From Octadecabacter sp. (GTDB lineage Bacteria > Pseudomonadota > Alphaproteobacteria > Rhodobacterales > Rhodobacteraceae), in assembly GCA_003533975.1 (NCBI GenBank), contig DQCL01000077.1, forward strand, positions 1 through 8,544: 8,544 bases of DNA. The letters are read 5' to 3'. Of this stretch, positions 1 to 5,794 are shown in pieces. A model generated the notes under the pieces. That model saw nothing but the letters and a program-made list of their open reading frames with translations. It made no database searches and was not told the DNA's origin. Position 1 is the stretch's first letter. The number at the start of each line of letters is the position of its first letter. The position numbers and the translations under genes were made by a program.

Positions 1-257
1 TCAGGGGACGGAATACGTGCGCCGCCAAACATAACAATGGTCGAACTGATCCCTTGTTCATCCAACATCAGCTGCGGCTTCAACAGCTCCAACTGCAACC
101 GCACGGGGCGCAATTCGTCACGACACAGGAAATCCGGGTCCGCAAAGGCCAGCGCATAGGCAGGTGAGCGCGTTTGCGGCGTATCAGGGACTTCAACGGC
201 TTCTTTGCGATCCTGTGAGCTGTCACGCAGCGGGTGACGGCGTGTGTGGTCTTTCAT
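1..257 (-). CDS. LOG-family (TIGR00730-type) Rossmann-fold protein, N-terminal part only
   Basis: The minus-strand frame opens at ATG 257-255 and stays open to the window edge, giving 85 complete codons. AAGGAG (272-267) sits 9 bases upstream, which fixes the start. The first 65 or so residues are charged and polar. They are followed by a helix rich in Leu, Gln and Pro, and then STIVMFGGARIP, which is the first beta strand and glycine turn of the 'lysine decarboxylase-like' LOG family. Members with known activity are cytokinin riboside 5'-monophosphate phosphoribohydrolases or related nucleotide 5'-monophosphate nucleosidases. The PGGxGTxxE catalytic motif would lie beyond the edge, so activity cannot be judged. 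The gene is divergent from the dehydratase gene, with only about 75 bases between starts. A TAAAAT (290-285, minus) could be its -10 box, but no well-spaced -35 is visible. The family call rests on one short motif and on overall resemblance. Confidence 0.72.
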   Translation of the reverse strand, partial: MKDHTRRHPLRDSSQDRKEAVEVPDTPQTRSPAYALAFADPDFLCRDELRPVRLQLELLKPQLMLDEQGISSTIVMFGGARIPSP

Positions 258-332
258 CTCAAATTGCTCCTTGTTGGGCTTTGCATTTTAGTGGCAGGTT
301 GACTGTGGTTTGTCCAATGACAGGAAATGCAA

Positions 333-1244
333 ATGCCCGTTACAATCGCCGATATTGATGACGCAGCGGCACGGATCGCTGAGTATGTTCACGTCACCCC
401 TGTAATGCGGTCAAATGCTTTTGGCCTGCCGCTCCAGTTTAAGCTTGAGCATACTCAAGTGACTGGATCGTTTAAGGCGCGAGGGGCGTTCAATTCCGTG
501 CTAACCGCAGATCTGCCACCTGCCGGTATTGTCGCGGCCTCTGGGGGCAATCATGGTGCGGCTGTCGCCCATGCCGCGACTTCCTTAGGTCACGATGCGC
601 ACATCTACGTGCCTGAGTTTGCCGGCCCCGCCAAGATCGACGTGATCCGGCAGACGGGGGCGAACCTACATGTCGTCGAAGGTGCCTACGCAGATGCGGC
701 AGCGGCTGCGAAGGCGCATCAAGAACGAACAGGTGCGATTGATATTCACCCGTTTGATGCACCAGCCACGCTTGCGGGGCAGGGAACCTGTTTCAAAGAA
801 TGGGACGCACAGGGCTGTGATGCAGATACAATCATCATCGCCATCGGAGGTGGCGGGCTAATTGGCGGCGCGATGTCATGGTTCAAGGGGCGCAACATTA
901 TCGGTGTCGAATCCGAGACAACCAATTCAATGCATGCAGCGCTGCAGCACGGCCCTGAAACGGATATCGAGGTCTCGGGTATTTGTGCAAATGCGCTGGG
1001 CGCGAAACGTATCGGGCGGCTGGCCTATGACCTTGCAAAAAAGAACGACTTGCAAACGTTGCTGCTTACAGATGAAGCGATCGCCAACGCGCAGAAGCTG
1101 CTTTGGCAAAACCTGCGCCAATTGGTCGAACCTGCAGGTGCTGCGGCTTTGGCCGCGATCACGTCTGGCGCCTACAAGCCCTCTAAAAATGAAAAGGTCG
1201 CCGTTCTGCTATGTGGCGCTAATCCAGCGCCAATCCCGATTTGA
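333..1244 (+). CDS. Threonine/serine dehydratase-like PLP enzyme (fold type II)
   Basis: A 303-residue cytosolic PLP enzyme of the serine/threonine dehydratase family, expected to deaminate L-Thr or L-Ser to a 2-oxo acid and ammonia. Visible motifs are GSFKARGA with the PLP-binding lysine K48, the substrate loop SGGNHG (70-75), the phosphate-binding GGGGLIGG (172-179), EPAGAAALAA (266-275) and the C-terminal LLCGAN with C294. Only the catalytic domain is present: there is no C-terminal ACT-type regulatory domain as in biosynthetic IlvA of about 500 residues, so this resembles catabolic or orphan forms. An ATG at 327 is also in frame, but AGGAA (322-326) abuts it directly, whereas it lies 6 bases before the ATG at 333, so I choose 333. 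C294 sits where many bacterial relatives have Ser near the pyridine nitrogen. Serine racemase or another hydroxy-amino-acid activity is possible; the exact substrate cannot be read from sequence. Confidence 0.85.
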   Translation: MPVTIADIDDAAARIAEYVHVTPVMRSNAFGLPLQFKLEHTQVTGSFKARGAFNSVLTADLPPAGIVAASGGNHGAAVAHAATSLGHDAHIYVPEFAGPAKIDVIRQTGANLHVVEGAYADAAAAAKAHQERTGAIDIHPFDAPATLAGQGTCFKEWDAQGCDADTIIIAIGGGGLIGGAMSWFKGRNIIGVESETTNSMHAALQHGPETDIEVSGICANALGAKRIGRLAYDLAKKNDLQTLLLTDEAIANAQKLLWQNLRQLVEPAGAAALAAITSGAYKPSKNEKVAVLLCGANPAPIPI

Positions 1245-1253
1245 TTGCCCAAA

Positions 1254-1285
1254 CCCGCATAGCGGGGTATGTGGCGTTCAAACGC
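1254..1285 (+). other. Two small inverted repeats before dapD
   Basis: In the 74 bases between the dehydratase stop and dapD there are two short hairpin-capable repeats: CCCGC (1254-1258) with GCGGG (1262-1266) around ATA, and GCGT (1274-1277) with ACGC (1282-1285) around TCAA. Neither is followed by a T-run, so they are poor intrinsic terminators. They may be chance or a weak leader structure. Confidence 0.2.
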
Positions 1286-1318
1286 GAAACACGCGCAGTG
1301 AAAACATAGGGGGCCACC

Positions 1319-2146
1319 ATGTCCAACGCACAACTTGAAACCGCAATCGAAGCCGCGTGGGACGCCCGCGACACCATCGACACAAACACGCAAGGCGAGA
1401 CCCGCGACGCCATCCAAGACACGCTAAACGCATTGGATTCCGGCAAACTGCGCGTCGCCGAAAAGCTGGAAAATGGCGACTGGCACGTGAACCAGTGGGC
1501 GAAAAAGGCTGTGCTGCTGTCTTTCCGTCTCAATGACATGGAAATGATCGAAGGGTCCAATGGCGGGTCCAGCTGGTGGGATAAAGTACCGTCAAAATGG
1601 CAGGGCTGGGGCGACAACGAATGGAAAGCCGCCGGTTTCCGCGCGGTTCCTGGCTCTATCGTGCGCCGTTCTGCCTACATCGCACCGGGCGTGGTCCTGA
1701 TGCCGTCGTTCGTCAATATTGGCGCCTACGTCGATGAAGGGTCTATGGTTGATGGCTGGGCCACAGTCGGGTCTTGTGCACAGATCGGCAAGAACGTTCA
1801 CCTGTCCGGCGGCGTTGGCATCGGCGGTGTTCTTGAACCCATGCAGGCTGGCCCAACGATCATCGAAGACAACTGTTTCATCGGCGCACGTTCCGAAGTC
1901 GTCGAAGGCTGCATTATCCGCGAAGGCTCCGTGCTGGGCATGGGTGTCTTCATCGGCCAGTCCACCAAGATCGTGAACCGTGAAACCGGCGAGGTCTTCT
2001 ACGGCGAAGTGCCACCTTATTCCGTCGTCGTTGCAGGCTCTATGCCGTCCAAGAACGACATCAACCTGTACTGCGCGGTCATCGTGAAAACGGTTGATGA
2101 AAAGACCCGTTCAAAGACTGGCATCAACGATCTGTTGCGCGACTAA
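1319..2146 (+). CDS. dapD: 2,3,4,5-tetrahydropyridine-2,6-dicarboxylate N-succinyltransferase (DapD)
   Basis: DapD transfers succinyl from succinyl-CoA to tetrahydrodipicolinate to give N-succinyl-2-amino-6-oxopimelate, in the succinylase branch of diaminopimelate and lysine synthesis (EC 2.3.1.117). It acts as a cytosolic trimer. The 275-residue product is full length for the family. An alpha-helical N-terminal domain (about 1-100) carries the family segment [22 protein letters not shown] (70-91). A left-handed parallel beta-helix of hexapeptide repeats follows (about 108-240), with the signatures [20 protein letters not shown] (129-148), [19 protein letters not shown] (152-170) and [15 protein letters not shown] (183-197). 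The start is supported by AGGGGG (1308-1313) 5 bases upstream. The stop TAA shares its last A with the ATG of the next gene, suggesting translational coupling. The partner enzyme DapE is encoded on the same strand about 3.6 kb further on. Confidence 0.97.
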   Translation: MSNAQLETAIEAAWDARDTIDTNTQGETRDAIQDTLNALDSGKLRVAEKLENGDWHVNQWAKKAVLLSFRLNDMEMIEGSNGGSSWWDKVPSKWQGWGDNEWKAAGFRAVPGSIVRRSAYIAPGVVLMPSFVNIGAYVDEGSMVDGWATVGSCAQIGKNVHLSGGVGIGGVLEPMQAGPTIIEDNCFIGARSEVVEGCIIREGSVLGMGVFIGQSTKIVNRETGEVFYGEVPPYSVVVAGSMPSKNDINLYCAVIVKTVDEKTRSKTGINDLLRD

Positions 2147-2430
2147 TGCTCCTGTCTCGGATGCTCGCCAAATCCCGCATCGCGCGCGGTGAGCGTCCGT
2201 CATGGGCCGCAGCTTGGGCACCAGTTGCCTTTGACGCGGCCTGCTTGGTTTTCGCGTTTGTGATCTTGTATCGTCCGTTTCAATCGCTGACGGAAACGTT
2301 GAATTTCCCCGTTTGGGCCACGGTCACGGCCCTGCTTGCTCTAGGGTTTATCCCGATCCAAGCTGTCTTAATCTTCTCTTCGCTCTGGGCCTCAAAATCC
2401 CGCTGGATCGATAAGGAACCGTCCGAATGA
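2146..2430 (+). CDS. Small two-helix membrane protein of unknown function
   Basis: A 94-residue protein that I cannot assign to a named family. It begins with a basic stretch (R5, K9, R11, R14, R17). A hydrophobic helix follows at about 25-43 (PVAFDAACLVFAFVILYRPF region), then a short polar loop (about 44-54) and a second hydrophobic helix at about 55-82, ending in the charged tail SKSRWIDKEPSE. By the positive-inside rule, both ends should be cytoplasmic with the loop outside. Its ATG overlaps the dapD TAA by one base (TAATG) and no good Shine-Dalgarno precedes it, so translation probably depends on ribosomes finishing dapD. Its own TGA overlaps the next ATG. Coding is supported by these junctions at both ends and by a plausible membrane topology. 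A role linked to cell-wall precursor supply is only guilt by association. Confidence 0.78.
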   Translation: MLLSRMLAKSRIARGERPSWAAAWAPVAFDAACLVFAFVILYRPFQSLTETLNFPVWATVTALLALGFIPIQAVLIFSSLWASKSRWIDKEPSE

Positions 2431-2795
2431 CCGATAAAAAAGCCGATAAAAAGCCAAAGAAACCGTCCCGTCAGCAGGTCTATACCTTGCTGGTTGAAAT
2501 CGGTCGTAAAGACGGTGACGGGCTCCCCAAGGACAGCACCGGTGCCGCGTTGATGATCTACGCGAGCGGTATCGACGAGGCCGAAGCCGTGCGCGAAACC
2601 GTGGCGATCCTGAAACAGGCTGACACAGCACCGTTGGACGTTTCAGGTTACGGCACGCTTGATGAACGCCTAGCGGAAGGCCACGATATTCCTGACGAAG
2701 AACGTGCACTGATGCAGCGGGCTTTGGACGAAAACAGCGTTATCGTCGCCCAGATGACCCCGTTTTTTGAAGGCGATGACGCCACCAAACATTAG
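2427..2795 (+). CDS. Conserved-looking hypothetical protein, third gene of the dapD cluster
   Basis: A 122-residue soluble protein with no signal peptide or membrane segment. The first 15 residues are lysine-rich (KKADKKPKKPSR) and probably flexible. A compact helical domain follows, with QQVYTLLVEIGRKDGDGLP (16-34), GIDEAEAVRETVAILKQAD (48-66) and DEERALMQRALDENSVIVAQMTPFF (89-113). I do not recognise a characterised family, though the central sequence resembles hypothetical proteins I recall beside dapD in Rhodobacteraceae (memory, not a search). The start overlaps the previous stop (ATGA), and AAGGAA (2413-2418) lies 8 bases upstream, so it has its own ribosome site as well as likely coupling. 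It ends in a 4-base convergent overlap with the minus-strand Hint gene, so any terminator must lie inside that gene. Confidence 0.78.
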   Translation: MTDKKADKKPKKPSRQQVYTLLVEIGRKDGDGLPKDSTGAALMIYASGIDEAEAVRETVAILKQADTAPLDVSGYGTLDERLAEGHDIPDEERALMQRALDENSVIVAQMTPFFEGDDATKH

Positions 2796-3883
2796 CCGAT
2801 CGTCGCCCCCGTAAGGGTGAGCGCTTCGTAGCCCTGCAACACAGGTGCAGCCAAACCAACGCGCTGCGGGCGAAGTTCGGGCGCTATGTCTGCTAATACT
2901 GACCATTTCGTCATGGCAGGCGCGTTTAGAACCGCTGAACCATCAAAGCTTTCGACTAGGGCGCCGTTGACGACCATGATTCCATGGGTTTCAAGCAAAA
3001 TTTGATGATAGGTCATGACGTCTGGCATTGGTTGTGCAGGGCCAGCACAATTGCGGACTTCAAGGTGGCGCACCGCCGTGGAAACCCGTTCTTCACCAAA
3101 TAGGTATTCGACTTCTGAACCTGCAAGACAGACACGTTGATCACGAGACGTCACAAGGTCATCCCATAGTCCCATATAAGGCTGGCGTAGTATCATCGGT
3201 GCGAAACGGCCCAATGCTGGAACCGTTGTGCAGCCAGACCATAGAACGCGAACGGACCTTCCGCCTTGTGTAACCACAAAGTCGCCAGGGACGATGTCGC
3301 GCAGGATTTTTGGCCCATCAGGCGTGTCGATAGCTGCAGAACCGGACAATCCGGGGATAGGACCAAGCGGGCATGGCGCGTCAGCGATCGCCGCGAATGC
3401 CACACTTGTGTCGATCATGTTACCACCAGTGTCGGTGATAATTCTCTGAGCATCGCGCGTGGACAGTGGGAAGGGGGATATCACTTCAGTCTGCCAAAGC
3501 CGCCCGTGGTCAGGAACATAAACGCTCAGGCGGCCGTGTCGTGCGGGTGCGTCCCAGGTGTACGTTATATGTGCGGTCTGGACGTCGCTTCCTAGCGTCG
3601 TCTTGAGCGCGGTCGCCAAATGCCGCGCGCCTTGGCGCATCATTAACCGAACGGTGCCATCAGGCTCCAAACACACAGTCAACCCTGAGGGCCAAGGATC
3701 AAGCGCACCGAAGCGCAATAGGTTTACCGGATGCATTTGCGGGCGCACCGAAACTTCCAGCATCAAGCTCCCGCGTGCCAACAGATCAGCCCCAACCGAA
3801 ACAGACCCTTGCGCACAGCCCAGTCCGGCGGGGTTAAATACCCCATGTTCCTGCGTCCGCGTTCCGATCCATTTCAATGTCAT
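2792..3883 (-). CDS. Lectin-like plus degenerate Hint-domain protein
   Basis: A 363-residue protein. Residues about 10-165 look like a LamG/concanavalin-type beta domain of the sort found at the N-terminus of roseobacter Hint proteins (LLRFGALDPWPSGLTVCLEPDG, about 55-76, and ITYTWDAPARHGRLSVY, about 106-122). Residues about 176-315 align to the Hint_2 domain of its upstream neighbour: IDTPDGPKILRDIVPGDFVVTQGG matches IDTVDGPRAVEGLTAGDMVMTRDDG, and LLETHGIMVVNGALVESFDG matches MFDQHQVIYSEGLATESFLPG. Two core residues are changed: the nucleophilic Cys position is G178 (codon GGA, 3352-3350), and the block-B His is Q249 (codon CAA, 3139-3137). The late His is kept as H300. Self-cleavage or splicing is therefore unlikely, and the fold may serve as a binding module. 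No signal peptide is visible. The gene starts 5 bases after its neighbour's stop with no clear Shine-Dalgarno, so it is probably co-transcribed and coupled. Confidence 0.85.
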   Translation of the reverse strand: MTLKWIGTRTQEHGVFNPAGLGCAQGSVSVGADLLARGSLMLEVSVRPQMHPVNLLRFGALDPWPSGLTVCLEPDGTVRLMMRQGARHLATALKTTLGSDVQTAHITYTWDAPARHGRLSVYVPDHGRLWQTEVISPFPLSTRDAQRIITDTGGNMIDTSVAFAAIADAPCPLGPIPGLSGSAAIDTPDGPKILRDIVPGDFVVTQGGRSVRVLWSGCTTVPALGRFAPMILRQPYMGLWDDLVTSRDQRVCLAGSEVEYLFGEERVSTAVRHLEVRNCAGPAQPMPDVMTYHQILLETHGIMVVNGALVESFDGSAVLNAPAMTKWSVLADIAPELRPQRVGLAAPVLQGYEALTLTGATIG

Positions 3884-3888
3884 GAGTG

Positions 3889-5475
3889 TTATGCCACGCG
3901 TTTTCTGAGGGCTTCGGCCTCGTAGCGTTTCAACATTGGCCGCGCGGCAGGTCCGTACCCTTCACCCGTCGCCAAATCCAGTTCTGGGAAAATCGTACAA
4001 ATCTCTTCAACGATTTCGGCCTCAAAAGACTTGGTCGTTTGTGGTCCTGGCAGGAAGCTTTCAGTGGCTAGACCTTCAGAATAGATCACTTGGTGTTGGT
4101 CAAACATCAGGTGGACGTACTCCACGTCTCCACCTTCAACAGCGCGTATGCTGCGATCATTAACCAAGTCTTTGGCGGCAATAAGAACTTCAGTGTTACC
4201 GAACATCAGCTCCGCCAAGGCGTCCTTCACCATGACACGGTGCAACGGGGAAACCATCAACTCACCGTGCTCACCCAACGCATTTGCGCGGATGCGGATC
4301 GGGGCCATCTTGCCGATTGCGGGCATTGCGCGACGACCAATCCAACGCAACGGTTGCGGGCCATCGTCGCGGGTCATGACCATATCACCAGCTGTCAGAC
4401 CTTCAACCGCGCGAGGGCCATCAACCGTGTCGATCATCGTACCCGCAACAAAGCAGGGGATCGTTTCAACCGTGACAAAACCAACATCGGTTCCCAGAAC
4501 GTTTCCGCTGCCATCCGTGGCTTCGATTTCATAGGCAAAGCTGGTTGTTTCGAAATCACTGTCTGTTGTGATGTCGAATGTTCCATCCGCGAGCAGCTTA
4601 ACTGTCTGACCCGTTGGCAGTGTGATCGTTTGCCCAGCGACAACAGGATTGCCGTTGATATGTGTGACTGTCAGCGAGCCAGTCGTGTTGTTGATGTCGT
4701 TATCCAACACATCAACGTTCTTGGTAACACTGTCTTGCATCGTCACTTGGTCATCCAGTGCAACAATACTTGTCTGCATAGAATTTGCGGCGATCAGAAG
4801 GTTGGAATCGTAGCTGCTATCCGAAACATCAGCGATGCCAATCTTGATCGTGTTTGTCGTCCCGACATTTACAGGAATTGTCAGCGTCATCGTAACGGTA
4901 AAGCCGTCCATCTCAGTGTTGAACTGGTCAGATGTGTTATCGTTGTACAGGTTGATGTTGTTGGACTGGTTGATCGCCTCTAAGGGCGTGCCGCCGTTGG
5001 CAACCGAAAGTGGAACGTGCGTGCCGTTGATCCAGACACCCACAGCATCGTTGTAAACAGAGTTTGTATACTCTGGATATTCCTCTGAACCGAAAACGAA
5101 CTGCATCGTCATCACGGAATCTGTCGGGATGAAATCCACAACCATAAAGGATGCATCGTACGTGCTCGTACCTGCGATTGCATTGAAATCAGCGTCGTTG
5201 TTGTCGCCGCCCGTATTTCTCGACGTATTCGTGTTTAGGTTCGATTGACTCGAATTGTTAGTGAAACGGTTTGCCTGACCTGTCGACAAGATTACGCCCG
5301 TGTCACCGGGAGTAACGTTACCCGCAACTGCATCACCGTTCGAGTAAATAGCTGATGAATAATTGGAACCAGAATAACTGGCACCCGTGACGGTAACGCC
5401 ATTGCCAAAGATAGAATTGGCCATCTGCATCGCAGTAGCATTGGTGTCGTATGTTAACTCTACGCCTGCAACCAT
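3889..5475 (-). CDS. Choice-of-anchor L / Ig-like / Hint_2 domain protein, probably surface or secreted
   Basis: A 528-residue protein in three parts. Residues about 10-235 match the choice-of-anchor L domain of bacterial surface proteins (MANSIFGNGVTVTGASYSG at 18-36, FVFGSEEYPEYTNSVYNDAVGVWING at 126-151) and are rich in Asn, Thr and Ser. Residues about 239-337 resemble the cadherin/Ig-like repeats of large adhesins (ALDDQ...VDVLDND...LTVTHINGNPV). Residues about 339-480 form a Hint_2 domain with its core intact: C341 in IPCFVAGTMIDT, H412 in SPLHRV and H461 in FDQHQV. C341 and C493 are the only cysteines. Peptide-bond activation at P340-C341 could release the N-terminal module, as in other Hint proteins; this is inference. 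There is no N-terminal signal peptide, so export would be non-Sec, perhaps type I. An in-frame GTG at 5520 has no ribosome site, whereas ATG 5475 has AAGGTG (5487-5482) 6 bases upstream. It heads a two-gene operon. Confidence 0.88.
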   Translation of the reverse strand: MVAGVELTYDTNATAMQMANSIFGNGVTVTGASYSGSNYSSAIYSNGDAVAGNVTPGDTGVILSTGQANRFTNNSSQSNLNTNTSRNTGGDNNDADFNAIAGTSTYDASFMVVDFIPTDSVMTMQFVFGSEEYPEYTNSVYNDAVGVWINGTHVPLSVANGGTPLEAINQSNNINLYNDNTSDQFNTEMDGFTVTMTLTIPVNVGTTNTIKIGIADVSDSSYDSNLLIAANSMQTSIVALDDQVTMQDSVTKNVDVLDNDINNTTGSLTVTHINGNPVVAGQTITLPTGQTVKLLADGTFDITTDSDFETTSFAYEIEATDGSGNVLGTDVGFVTVETIPCFVAGTMIDTVDGPRAVEGLTAGDMVMTRDDGPQPLRWIGRRAMPAIGKMAPIRIRANALGEHGELMVSPLHRVMVKDALAELMFGNTEVLIAAKDLVNDRSIRAVEGGDVEYVHLMFDQHQVIYSEGLATESFLPGPQTTKSFEAEIVEEICTIFPELDLATGEGYGPAARPMLKRYEAEALRKRVA

Positions 5476-5552
5476 CGTTCCCACCTTTTCCCCTGGTGAG
5501 ACAAGCCAGACGGACTTCACACGAAAAAATCGGTGAAATACCTATATCTAGT

Positions 5553-5587
5553 GGTCGACGTTGCGACCTATGGACCATGTTGGGTCC
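5553..5587. repeat. Two tandem 16-base dyads, possible operator pair or leader hairpins
   Basis: GGTCG-acgttg-CGACC (5553-5568) is followed after TAT by GGACC-atgttg-GGTCC (5572-5587). Both have 5-base perfect arms around a 6-base spacer and repeat with a 19-base period. The spacers differ at one base. The arms differ at positions 3 and 5, and each change is matched by the complementary change in the opposite arm, so symmetry is kept. The pair lies 78-112 bases upstream of the Hint-operon ATG. It could be two adjacent sites for a dimeric regulator about two helical turns apart, or, if transcription starts further upstream, two successive hairpins in the 5' leader. No known operator is recognised. 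Confidence 0.5.
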
Positions 5588-5624
5588 GCTCGATGTCTGC
5601 CCTGCCTCGGGTCTATATTATTGT

Positions 5625-5641
5625 GTTAAGCATATGTTAAC
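5625..5641. promoter_or_regulatory. CtrA-type binding site, TTAA-N7-TTAA
   Basis: GTTAA-GCATATG-TTAAC gives the exact TTAA-N7-TTAAC spacing of the full site for the alphaproteobacterial response regulator CtrA, with arms also forming a perfect 5-base inverted repeat. It lies about 150 bases from the Hint-operon start and about 155 from the dapE start, so the target is not decided by distance. On the minus strand a TAATAT (5620-5615) follows 5 bases after the box; this places the site across roughly -18 to -32 if that is the -10, which would fit repression as well as activation. I saw no other such motif in the window. CtrA in roseobacters is known for motility, gene-transfer agent and surface functions, which fits the Hint operon better than dapE. 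Confidence 0.42.
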
Positions 5642-5671
5642 GGCTGGATTTTTTGGTGGCTTTTTAGGCTC

Positions 5672-5685
5672 TTACGTTCACGTAA
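5672..5685. promoter_or_regulatory. Short dyad TTACGT-TC-ACGTAA, possible operator
   Basis: A perfect 6-base inverted repeat with a 2-base centre lies 110 bases upstream of the dapE start, on the dapE side of the CtrA-type box. Size and symmetry suit a small dimeric regulator. I do not recognise the motif, and one copy of this size could be chance. Confidence 0.28.
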
Positions 5686-5794
5686 CGCAAAGTATGTGTC
5701 GCTAGGGTCACAGGCTCTGCACGACTCGAATTCGCGGGGCAAGGTTTGCATCACCGCCAAATCCTCGGTAACGCAGGGCAACAAGGAGAGTTCT

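Larger units (their letters stand above)
5476..5794. other. 319-base divergent intergenic region, dyad-rich, no gene seen
   Basis: This region separates the Hint operon (leftward) from dapE (rightward) and should contain promoters for both. I see no credible small gene. It contains the tandem 16-base dyads, the CtrA-type site and the TTACGT dyad listed separately. It also has an 8-base direct repeat, GTAACGCA, at 5682-5689 and 5768-5775, and two T-runs on the plus strand (5649-5655 and 5661-5665). A TAATAT on the minus strand (5620-5615) is a possible -10 box for the Hint operon. No sigma-70 -35/-10 pair with good spacing stands out in either direction. Confidence 0.6.

Noticed and set aside
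299..327. TTGACT (299-304) as a -35 box for the dehydratase gene
   Set aside because: A -10 at 17-base spacing would fall on the ribosome site and start codon, and the hexamer there (AGGAAA) does not resemble a -10.
164..358. A 64-codon plus-strand frame across the LOG/dehydratase divergent region
   Set aside because: It overlaps the LOG coding region antisense and the dehydratase start, with no ribosome site or domain signal.
1254..1266. CCCGC/GCGGG hairpin as a terminator for the dehydratase gene
   Set aside because: The stem is only 5 base pairs and no T-run follows.
862..1338. A 158-codon plus-strand frame overlapping the dehydratase and the dapD start
   Set aside because: It is out of frame with the dehydratase motifs, and the product is Arg, Cys and Ser-rich with no recognisable domain.
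4090..4983. A 297-codon plus-strand open frame inside the Hint gene
   Set aside because: It is wholly antisense to the well-supported choice-of-anchor L/Hint coding sequence. Its product is His, Asn and Arg-rich without domain character, and it has no ribosome site of its own that stands out.
5476..5520. A 15-residue N-terminal extension of the Hint protein from GTG 5520
   Set aside because: There is no Shine-Dalgarno before the GTG, whereas ATG 5475 has AAGGTG at good spacing, and the domain begins just after it. It is not a convincing signal peptide.
5696..5794. A 33-residue N-terminal extension of DapE
   Set aside because: Residues encoded here do not resemble the family, and the ATG at 5795 has a strong AAGGAGAG ribosome site.
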